This document shows positions 22,301 through 34,733 of a stretch of DNA of 64,000 nucleotides, piece after piece. The position numbers were made by a program, and so were the translations under genes. Under the pieces are notes generated by a model. The model did not search any database, had not been told where the DNA came from, and was given only the letters and a program-made list of their open reading frames with translations. Source of the stretch: Nemopilema nomurai (Eukaryota; Cnidaria; Scyphozoa; Rhizostomeae; Rhizostomatidae); contig ML133465.1 in assembly GCA_003864495.1 (NCBI GenBank), positions 248,001 to 312,000 on the forward strand. The letters run 5' to 3'. The first letter of the stretch is position 1; each line of letters opens with the position of its first letter.

Positions 22301-25300
22301 CGAAAAATTTTAAATATGAAATAACAATCTGCTGATTGACTACCTTGTCATATATATATATAAAGCAAATAAAAAATTGAATTTATGTTATTGTTCTTTT
22401 GTTCAGAAGGGGTAAAAAGATTTGCAAAATCCTGGAAATTATTTGTTGAATTTAAATTTAAAAAAGATTTTTGTAACATTTTAACTGATAACATAATGCC
22501 AGCTTTCTCATTAGATTTGCCTTTTTTTATACAGGATTCTTTATACCTGGATTCCCTAAATTGATCAGATTTCAAAGTCATCATGACAAAATATTAGGAA
22601 AAACAATGCCAAAATTACAGAAACATTTGGTAAGCTATGATTTTATGTTATATATAAGTATGCAATCTCTCATTCATCATGTAACTTTTCTACCTATGTT
22701 GGTCAATTTGATGATCTTGAGTTTTTTTCCTGTTGCTTGACCAAGGGTAAGGCACTAAAATCTAGTGATAGATAGCAAAATAAGCACCTTATTAGCATGC
22801 ATTTTACTGGAGAAGCATAGCTCAATTTTACATTGTATGGTATTTTTACAATGATTGGATTTACAATGAAAGATTTAATCCTGCAAAGTCTAAAGTACAC
22901 ATTTTGCACATTTTAGTTTATTGCTTCAAGGGCCCACCAGGCCTTTTCATATCCAGCATTGATATCCAGCCTTACCTTTATTTTTTTAAGTTTGCTGGTC
23001 AAATGTTTTTCCCTTTGTCTGTTCCTAAAACTCAAGGTACTCCTATATGAAAGGTCACGTTGCTAATGAAACTAAAGCATTGTTTCCTCATTGTTAATGT
23101 TATAAATTATTACATCAAATTTTTGAATTATAAACTGGCAATAATTGTGCTTTTAGATAATCAATCACTCCAAAATGATACCCTAAATTCCCCTAACTTC
23201 CTGTTAACAAATACAGCTGAATGCAGTCACCCTTGTAAGCAGAACCTGCAGTTTGTTGTCTGGCAAAAATTTCTTCAGGAAGAGGCCTGAGCCCCACTCA
23301 TGTAATATGGCTCTATTATCTGTTGTCTTAGCATATGCTTTTGGTTATGTTCTTAGTTTTCTGTTGTAGGAAAACGAAGGTTGCTACACATCATTATACA
23401 CATTGAAATGGTTCATGCAGTGTTTTCTTGATCGGGTAAGTTTATTTTGAAGAAATGCTATTAGCCTTTATCGTAAGTTTCTGCTATTTTTACCACATCA
23501 TGATGTGTGAATTTTGGAATGAAGCTGTTATTCTAGTTTCTCTGTGCAATAGCCAAAATGTCGGGATTTTTTAATTTTCTTCTTTTGTTTCCGTTTTCTT
23601 GTATAAACACTGATCCGTTTGAGGACCAGTTACTGACAGTTTTTACTGTATTTTTACTGGAAAAAGGCTTATGCTTGAAATGAGACAATATTTTGTTAGA
23701 CAATTTAGAACCATGATATGTGGTCCATGGGTCCAAAATCTTATGTGGCAAAGTCTTCATTAGAAACTTGTTGGGTCTTTTTGGAAAGAATGTTAACATT
23801 TTGCTTTTTAATTTCATTATGGAATGTTCTCAATTCTCCAATAGCTTATTAAATTGCTTTCTTCTACATAGTTTTAAACTTTTTCTAAAGAAACACCTGA
23901 TAAGTTTAACAATGTCTTTTAGGGTGCACAGAGCTTTGAGGAATCATTTTATTAAACCTGAGCTTGCAATTGAATTTTGTGTCCCAAAAGCCTTCAAATT
24001 GAGGAAAACAATGATTGGCAAATTTTTTTAATCTTATCAATGTACCAAACTTCCAAGTGATGTTTAAATTTGCTCTCTATAGTTGCCTTTCTCATTGGTT
24101 CTCCGGCTATATGACATTTTCATGGTTGAAGGGGATCGTATTTTATATGCAATGGGTTTTTGTATCATGAAGCTTCATAAGAGTAAGTAACTTCTAACTT
24201 TTATCAATTTATTTTTTGGATCATAGTGGCTTAGTGTTCTTTTGAGTCGTTTTTACCAAATAAAAGCAACTTATATTCTACAATGAACAACTATTCTGAG
24301 TTTATTCTACAGCAATTACAATAAGTGAAAGGGTGTCTCTACCAGCTTATTTCACCAACTGGGCAAGTCATATTTCAAATGGAGGGAAGTCAAAGAGCAG
24401 AAGCTGTTGTTATTATTTATTCATTAGGAACCTTCGTGTAGCATCAAGTTTTATTTATTTCCAAGCACTTTTCCCCACAAACCCTAACAAAACCAATATC
24501 TCCACTTTACAGTATTTTTCCTTTTACAATTGCCTTAAGGACTTTCACATTTTAGCAAAAGCATTTCTTGCATGAAGAATAACAAACATTCATTCACACC
24601 TCTCAATATACCAATTTAAGCAGTTTTTCTGATAGTACATGTGAACCCACACTCAAGAAAACTTTTAGCCTGTGTTGAGTGGAATTACCCTTGATATTGG
24701 TATCAGCTACCCCAATTGATATTTTCAGTATAAAATAAAACCTCTGTTAAAGCTTGCAAGCATGGAAGAAAATGGCTACTTAAGTTGGTCTATGCATCTG
24801 ATACCTAGTCCATTTATGGCTAATGGTCATTTAAGAGAGCATAGAAGTGCAAATTCTGATGATCCAGACTTGAGTGTGACCTTTTTAAATGCATCAAACA
24901 TCAGGTTAAAATCACTTGGTTGCATTCTGCTAAATTTGCATGATTTGAACTTGTTATGTGGTATCATTTTCCTTACAGAACAATTTATGAAAATGGGATT
25001 GGAGGAAATCGCTCCTTATTTGCAAGAACACTGGCAAATGACTTGGTTTATAGTGATGATGAGATGGTTGACTTGCTTCAAGATGCAATGAATGACTTGA
25101 AAAAGTCAAAGCTTGATCCACCAGTCCCAGCAAGCAAGGAAGAGTATCCTAAAGTTATTCCAGGAACTGTTTTTGATAGAGGCACTTCACTGACAGCTTC
25201 AAAACGAGCAAAAAGAAAATCTAATGAGAAGCAAACTATTGATGTTCCAATTGGTCGTCCGGAGTCCCCCACACCAGTCCGTCATCCTACCAAAGAACAG

Positions 25301-28166
25301 AGTGACTTAAGACAGAATCAGGTTACTGATGCTAGACATTTGGAGCAAACATCCAAAGCAACAACTGATGAGAAAAGTGTTAGTCCAAGCTCAGAAAGAG
25401 TAGGTAATTCTTTGTCACCCATTTCAAATCAGCATAGTGATTCAAGAAGGCTTTCTGATTATGACAATTTGGTTGAAAACACCTCATTACAAATTGAAGA
25501 AAGAGCTGAGCATAACAGCAGGAGTATGGAAAAAAGTAGGACTCAAAATGTAAGAAAATTGAGTAATAAATCGACTGAAAAACATAAAAAGAACAAATCA
25601 GGGACCACTTTTTATGTCAGTAAAGAGGCAGATTTGAAGCCAAATGAAACAGTTTCCCCTGTTGAAAGTGTCACAACAGTTTACACTGAGGTTCCACCAC
25701 AAGAGGCTCGTCGTCAAAGAAGGCCTGACAAGTTGGAGTTGGCATACCGAAGGGCACAAAATAACTCATCTGTGTGGTTGCGCAACCCAAACTCTATGCA
25801 GGCAGACAATACCCATGAAAGCACTCCAGAACAAAACAATCAAACAAATGATAGAGGTCATCATGATGATATGAGACATCAAAGAAACCAAGAGATAACT
25901 TCACCTTATCCACAAGATCAATATCACCATAATCGAGGAAACCCCCCACCTTATCAATCGAAGCATTCTCCTGATACTCAACACGACAATGAAGTGAATT
26001 TACATGAAAATGCGCAGGGACATATGAAACACCATGTCCATGACCCATATCATGACCCAAGAAAAAAACAGCCTCCCCCATATCCGGGAGAAAAGCATGG
26101 ATGGGATGAAGAAGCACCCCCACCTATGGTAAGTTTTGAGTATAATAAGCGAGACAAACAACGGACATTGCCAAAGGGTAGAATTGTTACCACTGAGGTG
26201 CATTATAATGTCATAGAATTGTAGATGTCTAACTGTTTTACTAGAATTGACTGCTTGTCTTATTTACAGAATGTTTCAAATGACATTAGGCATAGACTAG
26301 GTGATAACAGTCTTTGCATGAGGTCTCAACAAGATTCACAGTTTCTGCCTCCTTTTAGGTATATCAAGTCTGTTGATCTGTTGCTAAAACCTCTCTGAAT
26401 TGTTTGCAGAAGTTTTCAAGAGTTTTAATGACTAATAAAGGTTGATTGCAAATGAGGATGATAATGTCTACAAATGAAACTTTTCTACGAGACGGTTTCC
26501 AGGTCAATATTCATCCATCTATATTTGTTCCTCAAAAAAATATTTTTCTTTTCTTCTGGGTGACAATCAGATAAAACCCAGTATTAGTGTATTTTGCCAC
26601 TTGGGTATGTTTATCTTTGCAATGTGTATAGCAATATTTTGGCATCAATTTAGCTGGAAAGAATTATGTTAAGTGGTAGCCCAGCTGTTGATACAATCTT
26701 TGTGGTTGTAATTTGAAGAGGCATTTTCAAGCCATGAGTTTATGCAAAGATTTAATGATATATTGTACACTTTTGAATTTCAATTAATCAAATCAATTTT
26801 TTGTATTGAAATAGATCACAGCATTTTTGCTAATATCAAGTATCAGTCTTCAAAATTGACCTACTCTACATATAACAACCACATAACAAATAATAGAGAC
26901 TGGTGTTTTGAAGTTGAGCAAAAATTTTAAAGTGCTAATGATGCAACTGAATTGTATAGAATAGAGGTTTTCATATCTTTGAATTCATATCTTAAATAAT
27001 TATCCTAAATTGCCTTATCTTTGTGTAAATTTTGTGATCTTTCAATCATTCATTCTTTTATTTCTTATGTTTGTTGAGCGTTTGTTGGATTGGTAAAAGT
27101 GCAGGAAAGTTAACACCAATGTCAACAGAAAACTGAATATCAAACATTCTGCTTTAGATTAGTGTTGATTAGAAGAAAAAGAAGGTTACAGAATATGTTA
27201 AGAAGTGCAAGAAGTGTTAAGGTTACAGAATATTCAATATTGTTGTGCCTGGCAGCACAAGAAAGCTGACAAAATATGTGTCTATTTCTTTTTCCTGAAA
27301 GCCTTTTGATATTGACAAGGCAGTTACCTAGCTCCTATTAAATGTAACTAAATACTGCCAAAGGTAACAAAGTAATACATTGGCATTGTGTGCTAAGGAC
27401 TTTTCACTTGTCAGTTAAAAACATTTATTAACTAGCCCAATTGGGAGCTAGCATAAATTTCGAAACTTCTTGTTTGGATTTTGTGACAGATTGAAGAAAG
27501 ATTTTGTGTCTTTTGCTTTGTGAGTTTGATGTCATAATTTGCATAGAAAGTTTGTGAAAGTTTGAATAGTCCCAACGGCTTTGAGTGGTCAGTTGTGATA
27601 ATTGAATTGTGTTTCACCTGATTTGGTTTGTGATATACAGATTTGTTTTTTTATGAAGCAGCTTTTAGATACCAAGCATTTGTTTTTAGATTGCACCCTT
27701 GTATTTTTAATTCTTTCTTATACATTGAGTTAAGGTGTTGTGTTTTATTCCTCTGAAAGAAGGATTCAGAAATGACTACAATTGTACTTAAATCTGTGAA
27801 TGCATTCACATGATGTTGTAATATTGGCCAAGGACTCAAAACAGTTAAAAGTGTATTTTACCATTCAACCACACTTTAAAAAGTAATTTTAATGTCTTCA
27901 TGATCTCAAACATAAAGTATTAAATTAGAGCCACAAGAATTAGAGCAAATAGGCACTTGCAATAATGTTATATATATTTTAAAGATACTTGATCAAACAG
28001 GTTGGTCAGCTTTGATGAATTTTTTAATCAATCAATGTAATGGCAAATTTGAAATTATTTCATTTTTTTCTAGGAAATTTTTTATAACGATTTTGTCATT
28101 GATGTGGATGATGTTTCAAGTCAAGGTGAACACCAGAAACACTATAATATTGAAACTTTACTTTAA
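16345..28166 (+). CDS. USP6NL: USP6NL/RN-tre TBC-domain Rab GAP (frame break in large exon)
   Basis: TBC Rab GAP of the RN-tre type, acting on Rab5/Rab43 in endocytic and Golgi traffic (family knowledge). Exons: 16345-16360, 17294-17364, 17453-17532, 18353-18389, 18901-18981, 19134-19241, 20121-20230, 20848-20896, 21340-21405, 22154-22208, 22535-22629, 23370-23435, 24083-24182, 24979-26128, 26270-26358, and a tentative last exon 28074-28166. Phases agree through exon 14. The N-terminus ([28 protein letters not shown]) and the TBC domain (about residues 100-300) match RN-tre. Arg finger IDLDVNR (Arg153) and Gln finger GYCQGM (Gln190) are intact, so GAP activity is expected. In exon 14 the frame reads EEIAPYLQE, then must shift by one base near 25027 to continue [13 protein letters not shown]; as written, translation stops soon after. 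The remaining tail is Ser/Pro/His-rich with PPPY-like motifs. Exon 15 ends in phase 2, which does not fit the phase-0 ending NIETLL. Confidence 0.88.
18003..18146 (+). repeat. 14-bp minisatellite in USP6NL intron 3
   Basis: About ten tandem copies of GATTGAGCATTAGC, with a few variants (GCATAAGC, GCATTATT). It lies wholly inside the intron between exons 3 and 4. The flanking ends keep a partial unit (CATCAGCGATTG and AGCGATTGTGGC). Confidence 0.9.
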
Positions 28167-29409
28167 AAAGATAAAATTATATTTATAACTTACCTTAATT
28201 AAAATAGTTTTAAACTTGTTAATGTCCTGTGCTAACATTTGTACCATATTAGATAATATTGCATGGTATTTTCTGTATAATTCGGTTGCAACCAGTGTTA
28301 AGTTTTGAAATCAATTAAGATTTAAAACAATAGTTTTGTAAATTTTAATTAGAAAATGAAATCGCCACCAGTGTTTATTACTCTAAATCACAGTAGTATA
28401 TACAATTTGAAACTCCAAACTTGTAATGATGATAGCTCCTCTTTATGAAGTTTATTATGTAAATAAATGTTAAACTTAATAAAGCAGAATTTGATTTTGT
28501 GAAACTTCAAGGCTAAAACCTTTTGACTAACAACTAAGCCATGCTACTTTGCATACATATCCCATGTGCCTATTTATGATTTTTATAAAAAAATTTGAGA
28601 GTATATTGTGTAAAACATGTTGGCCTGCTTTAGATACTAAATGATCAAGTGAGAAAACAAGTTCATGACGCAAATCATGTTTTTCATTCATCCTAACATT
28701 AGCAACTTAACATTGAAAGTAGTTTCTAACTAGGGCAATTTTGAAAGCATATATAATTGCACATAACAGTTAAGGGCATGCTTTGAACATATGGAATTAG
28801 AGGCCAAAAATATTGACTTATAGAATGTGATACCTAAGCAATAAATGCTTTTCTATTTTCATATTTGTCTTTGCCGTTTCTTATGTTAACAATATTTTAG
28901 AGAACATAGCAAAACATTTTTCTAGCTCATTGCTGGAGAATATACCCAAATGTCCATTAGGTAGAGATAAAAAATGTTGTTAAACGATAAAACTAACATA
29001 AGCAGGAGAAAAGGAAATAATTTTATTATTTAAACTCAAAAGAATAAGAATCCCCAATTCAAATTGCAAACCAGTAGCTAAGCTAGGTCTAGGTGTTTTA
29101 TATTTTTTATATTATTTTATATATTTTTATATATATTTATTTCCAGCACAATGTGTGATTATAACCTTCTTAAAGTGGATTTTCCAGCTAAATTCAGAAG
29201 AATCCTTTAATATAAAACGACAAAAAACTGTAACTTCTTAAAAGAATTTTGTAACATAACAGATAGACCTGCATATAAACCTTGTTTCAAAAAAATTACA
29301 TATTGGAGGCAGTGTTGTATATTGCTCTTCAAAAGCTCTAATTATGGTTGGCAACAATAAATATTCTATTAAACATGTCGAATTCAATCACTTTAAGGTA
29401 GAGTAAACA
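28167..29409. other. Convergent 3' flanks of USP6NL and FIS1
   Basis: AT-rich, with no coding signal. It should hold the 3' UTRs of both genes, which are transcribed towards each other. USP6NL-strand AATAAA occurs at 28462 and 28478. On the FIS1 strand the reverse complement of AATAAA is seen at about 29138-29143. Confidence 0.5.
28462..28483 (+). terminator. Candidate polyadenylation signals of USP6NL
   Basis: Two AATAAA hexamers (28462-28467 and 28478-28483) lie about 300 bases after the proposed USP6NL stop. Their position supports the proposed last exon at 28074-28166. Confidence 0.5.
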
Positions 29410-29847
29410 CTACTTTTTAGAAAAAATCATTCCTAAGAGGACACCACCCAGTGCCACAACGCCTCCTACAACTGCCAACCCCATTATTCCGTCCAAAGTT
29501 GTCTTCTCGTCTATTAGATCATTTAATTCTCTTGCCAATGAGTTTTCCGGCTCGGTGGAAATAAGTCTTTTTGTATATTTTGAAGCTACCTCATAGTCTC
29601 CGAGCTTGTAGTGAGCCAGTGCCAAATTGAAAAGAATATCGCCTTGATCGCCATGTTTCTTCCGACATAAGTCGTTTAATTGTTCAATTCCTTTTCGAAT
29701 ATCATCTCTGTATCTACTTCGGACTAAATTTGAAGCATATTTAAAGTGTGTGTTATAATTTAGAATGCCTTCCTGAACCTCTTCATTGTACTTTTTCTCC
29801 ACTCTTTCGATCTCTTCCTTGTCAAGAAATTCGAGGAACTGCGCCAT
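29410..29847 (-). CDS. FIS1: Mitochondrial fission 1 protein FIS1, single exon
   Basis: Tail-anchored outer mitochondrial and peroxisomal membrane adaptor in organelle fission (family knowledge). 145 residues from the ATG at 29847, against 152 in human. The frame is open further upstream but has no ATG there, so this start is clear. Two TPR-like repeats are seen: FKYASNLVRSRYRDDIRKGI (human FEYAWCLVRSKYNDDIRKGI), then LFNLALAHYKLGDYEVASKY and TEPENSLARELNDLID. A C-terminal membrane anchor follows, GIMGLAVVGGVVALGGVLLG, ending in the short basic tail FSKK typical of FIS1. No intron is present, while human FIS1 has several. The gene is convergent with USP6NL; its promoter lies to the right, in the gene-poor region. 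Confidence 0.97.
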   Translation of the reverse strand: MAQFLEFLDKEEIERVEKKYNEEVQEGILNYNTHFKYASNLVRSRYRDDIRKGIEQLNDLCRKKHGDQGDILFNLALAHYKLGDYEVASKYTKRLISTEPENSLARELNDLIDEKTTLDGIMGLAVVGGVVALGGVLLGMIFSKK

Positions 29848-32800
29848 CTCGGTTGTCAATTTAATTTTAGCAAAGCCTCGTTTTGGTTGCGAGACTGCCA
29901 ACCCTCGTCCCCCTTTTATTTCTCCCAAACTTTTGATCTATCCGAAAAAGAATCCCCTAAAAATGTAACCCAAACAGTTTGGGAACAAGTAAATCTTTAC
30001 TTTTCTTGAACCATTCATTGTTTCATGTCGCACATGCCAAGTTACCTCGCCATTCTCTATTCATTACAATTGTACAAATGTGCATGATTTAACCATTTAG
30101 TTTGCTGCTTGCTGCCTTGCATGCACAATGAATTAACCACACTGGATGATGCACCTCAGCAAAGTAAACCCATTAAATTTAATAAGGATATAAGTTAAAG
30201 ATCAAAATAATCGTCCTTATACACTATGCTCAAGTGACTAACTCTTCCTGAGAGTCAAGCCCATCTTCTCAAAGCTAATGAGAACGATAATAGACGCGAT
30301 TGTTCTTAGGTTTATCAGAGAACAAAGCATTAATTGATCAGGTTAATAGTGTCATGTGATCTATTTCCATGTCATTCTCAGAGAGTGCATCTGCAATTAT
30401 GCAACCACATAGACTATTTCATTCATTCATTATTTCATATGTTGGCCCCCACACTACAGGCATTCATGTTTTGGTCTTTAGGATATACAAACACAGAACA
30501 GCAAGAACACTTACAAAATTAGTGATCATTTGCCGACTTTTGCTGTAATTTTTAACTTGATTGTAATCCATTTTCTTCAATAACTATGCTAGGGGAGCCT
30601 CGAACGTATAGAAATGATTACTTGATGATTGGTCACTTTGCACCATCATTCACAGCTCCCCCTCGTAGAAGTGAACAGTGAACATTTACGACTATTTTTA
30701 CATTTGCGTAGTGTTTCATAGTTATAGTACATTCTGGAGAATAAATTTCAAATGATTAGATTACTAGCTAATTAGAATTGGTTTAGGACTAGAAATTTAA
30801 ACTGTGTTTTGAATTTCAATCTTCGTATGTATTTCAAAATTAGATTTGGCACCCTGGTTTAGAAGGGTTGCGAAGGGATACCTAATTAACGAAGCCAATT
30901 TTTATCTTTAAAGGGTAATTCTCCCCCTTACGGGCGATGACTCCAATTTGGTACAATATCAGGTTAGAACATCCTGGCTTTTTAGTACCAAAATAGCTTT
31001 GAAAGTTGTGATGTAGCTTACGAAAGATATGGTTTCACAACTTTTTAAGTGTCATAGAATGAAGCAATATAGCTTGTTGGTTCCAACACGATTATGTTTT
31101 GTCCTACTTTTGATTCATTTTCTAGCTGGGTTTTGGCCAGGGCAAGGGGGTGCCAAACCAGTTCTTCGAGGCTTTTGCGAGTGTCTGGCTAAAGTCTTCT
31201 CAAGACGTAAATGATTGAGCTTAGGACCCTTGGACCCATTAATCTCTTTAAAGGTATCACACCACTAAACTACTGGGATAACTGTTTAGGTGGATTAATG
31301 GTAACCTCATGTAATGCAATAAAATGTTCAAAAGAGCGAATTCTGGCCTTCCAATTCAAAGCCGGGCTCAATCGAGGACCTAAGAGACTATCTTTCCAGA
31401 GAGTCAGGAAAACATTACGGTCGCACGGCCATTGACCGGAGGACTGTCCATGAAAAACGATAGAAGCTTCTATGACGGACCTAAGTCACGCCCACCTTAT
31501 TGTTTTGTAAGGTAGGTTTTCCTTTTAGAATGTTTTTGTCTGGAGGAAGTTTAGCAACTTTTATGGACTCTGCTTCCCTAGAAGACAATGTTCACAGGCT
31601 AATAATGGTCTTGCTCAAAACCTTTTTTTTCCTCTTTGGGGAGAGGTGTCGGTTATTTATAGAAATGGTAATCTTTTGAAGGCCTGTTGAAAGGTTAAAG
31701 CCATGAGATGTAAGCTAGGTTGCCAAGAAACGACCTTGTACACCGAATATGGATGTCATGTAGGAAGGATTTTTTATGAATTTACCTGTGACTCGAGTGA
31801 AGAACACAGAACCTTGTTGGCAGTTGTTGGATAAAAGTTATTTGCCAAGCACCAAACTTCCTGCCGTGCCAAGCCCATTTCTCTGCCAATCTTTAGAGCA
31901 GTAGCTTGGTGATACCATTTGGCTGCAATGGCCCCTCTGCCCCCTTCAATGGTCTCTACATCACTGAGTATGCGTGTTGTGTGTGTTGGTTATCATTGCA
32001 AAACTTCCTTCGACGGTTTTTACTCCTGTTTCGAGAAACGGGAGGAATATCAATATGCTAACTCACATTGCGAGTCAAATCTAAAGAAAATCGTCTGTTA
32101 GATTTCCCTTGCAGTTTCTAGCTAGGAGCTTTTCTGTCAACAGAACTTTCGAAAGTTTGGTCTGCTGTTTGTAGCTATATAAAATTGAAGCTAACGATCG
32201 GATTGACAAAGACATGATAACGAGAATATGAAAAGTGTGTGCTGCTCTAAACGACGAAACTAAGGGAGAGAATGTCGTTTTAGTTCAGCCAATTAGCGAA
32301 TATGCGTCTGTACCAATTACTCAGCTCTGTTTTAATTTCACATGCTTTTAGTGTAGCTAAGCTTCTGGTAATTGAGGTTTTGTTTTTAATAAGCGGCAGC
32401 AAATCCATTATAATCATCCTCGATTTGTCCATTCGTTTTCAGCACTGACTAAATTCTTTGTTTTCACCCTCCATTACCCAAACAAAGGCTAAACAAGTTG
32501 GGTCTCCTCTCGAGAACAAGGTCTCTCTGGCAATGATGCGTGTTTACCCGCCTATTACTGCCTTTTTGCTTTGTTTGGACAGGGCTTCGAGAAACTATAA
32601 GAGGAATTTAACGTCATCATAAATCGAATTTTGAATCAGATCCAGAGGTGAAGCACATCACGGTATGCTCCACACTTCGTTTTACCCGCTTTGGTTGGAT
32701 TGAAGTCGACTGTCAAGCGAAGAAATCAACAGGTTAGTTGGCAGATAAACTTACCCATGGATTTGAAGGATCATTCCAGATTCGATCTTGTTTGATTTGA

Positions 32801-34327
32801 TTTGCAGCAAGACTCACCTAACCTTTGCATTTGCGCTAATAGAGGCATTTTATTGACTTCTTTTTTATCAAAACATTTAAGTCTCGTTGAGAAAGCCTAG
32901 CCAGAAGTTAAACCAACTTTAGATAAAAGATGGAAAAAAACACAAATGCTAAACATGCATTTTGCTTTTCTAAGAAGCGCTGGTATCTGAAGCTTTGACT
33001 TAATATCTTAATCGTTGTTTTGAATAACACTTCCCCCTTGTGTCCTTCCTCCTGCACTGTTTCTATGGACGAAGTTTCTAATTTGCATATATCTCAATGG
33101 CTACAACAAATTGGGAGAGCTAGAAACTCAACAAATTTCTATGACATTTTTGTTTTCTTGTGATTTTGTTTTTCGTATCTTCCTCCAAAGATACTCTTAT
33201 TCGTGTTTGGTTTCATACCTGCGATGAATCTTGTATAAATTGGGACTCTCTAAGTTGTTGTGGTCCGTGAATATATTACTTTGCAGCTCTACAAAAGAGC
33301 TCCTAATTTTAAATGTGTTTGGGGGTACGAGAGCATTTCTAGCAGTTGTGTTTAAATAAAGGAAATCTATATTCGATTTAAAATTATAAAAATCTACACT
33401 CAATTTAAAATATTGGAAATTTATATTCCTTTCAAAATATTGAATTCTTCAGGGTGCGTTCACTTAGAGGGTAATGTGCAAAAAAGTTTCCCATAGCCCT
33501 TCTCTAACCAAACTCCCCAACGACTTGAAGATCTGCCAATCCTTCACATCTATTTTGATTACTCGGGAAATTTTACGATTATCCTGTCCTCCTGACTGCT
33601 ACAATTTGTCAACTTTCCAAACCAAAGCAAACAATCTCAACCTTATCAAACCTCTTCTGGAGCCCTATTCTTCTTCCCATGACGTCACCAAATACTTTTG
33701 ATCTACATAACCATCTATGAGACGACTTTAATTTGTAGTGGAATTGAACATACAGAGACCGTTGACTGTTGAAACTACAAGTCAAGCATTGTCCTGGAGT
33801 TATTAATTACGTAATTGCCATAAATAACCGGATCAACTCGTGCCAGTCTTTGCTGACCTCTTAAAATAAGCTGTAATTCTTGCATAAAGCAAAACAGCCA
33901 GTGAGTCATATAGAGTCAACACTGCTTAACTGAAGTTCTTTTCACATCTGCAAAGTGCTTATGCGGGCTTTGAAAGAGAGTGCCACCACTCTTTTACGAA
34001 GAAGGCGACTTCCCGTTCGGCATTTTCCCAGGATCCGCCTATTTACATGCTAGTCAGCTTTTCACAACTCCAAAAGTCTCAATCACTCATTGCTATGGAT
34101 TCGAGGAACAAGTATTCAAAAGGCTGCAATCGAAAGCGTCTTGGATAAGGTTGAATCTTTGACCAGGATTTGGAGTTTTTCTGTTTAGAACTTGCTCTCA
34201 GTGACTCTGTTGAATGCCCAACCTTTCAACCCGTTAAACTGACAGTGGACAACCTACTAGCAAATAAACGACTTCGAGCGTATCCTTTGCTTACGGCAGA
34301 GTTCGCACACCTCACCAAATTTAAAAT

Positions 34328-34733
34328 ATGTACTCGCTTTTTTATAAGGAACCACTTTATAAGGAACCTACATGTAGAAGGCCGAAATGTTTGAAGAACT
34401 TTTACTACTAAAAACGAAATCACTAAGGAACTCTTCGATTTGAAATTTTTTTATAACTGCAAGCAACAAGAACTAAAAAGCAGGTTCCATTCATTTGCAG
34501 CCAATACTCGCATAGATTGTGTCAAGTGCTTCATTGAGTAGTTTCCGCATATGCTGTGTCGCCTCTCTCTCTATTAAGTGTTAAGGCTTATTGTAGTCAG
34601 AGCACCGAAAGTGAGAACTTAAGGAACTTTTACGGAACTTTTGGTACTAAAATCCGATGACTTGAGGTCTACGAATAAGGAACCTTTGGAACTAGGCTTG
34701 AGGTAGGTTCCTTATAAAAGAAAGCGTGTACAT
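34328..34733 (+). mobile_element. TIR (MITE-like) element, copy 1
   Basis: The ends are inverted: ATGTACTCGCTTT...TTATAAGGAACC on the left and GGTTCCTTATAAAAG...AAGCGTGTACAT on the right, about 27 bp with few mismatches. Inside are motifs shared with copy 2: CATGTAGAAGGCCGAAAT, CATTCATTTGCAGCCAATAC, CTTCATTGAGTAGTTT and GAGGTCTACGAATAAGGAA. Near the right end a GGAACTTTT motif occurs about twice. There is no coding capacity, so it is non-autonomous. Confidence 0.75.

Noticed and set aside
25020..25035. Programmed ribosomal frameshift in USP6NL
   Set aside because: The site (GCAAGAACACTGG) has no slippery heptamer and I see no downstream stem-loop. An indel error or recent mutation is simpler.
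29848..29928. Longer FIS1 N-terminus (27 extra residues)
   Set aside because: The upstream open part has no ATG (it would begin at a TTG), and the protein from 29847 already matches the family length.
33474..33701. Possible LINE C-terminus (KLPNDLKICQSF)
   Set aside because: A short resemblance only, without the following cysteine cluster or 3' tail; could be chance.
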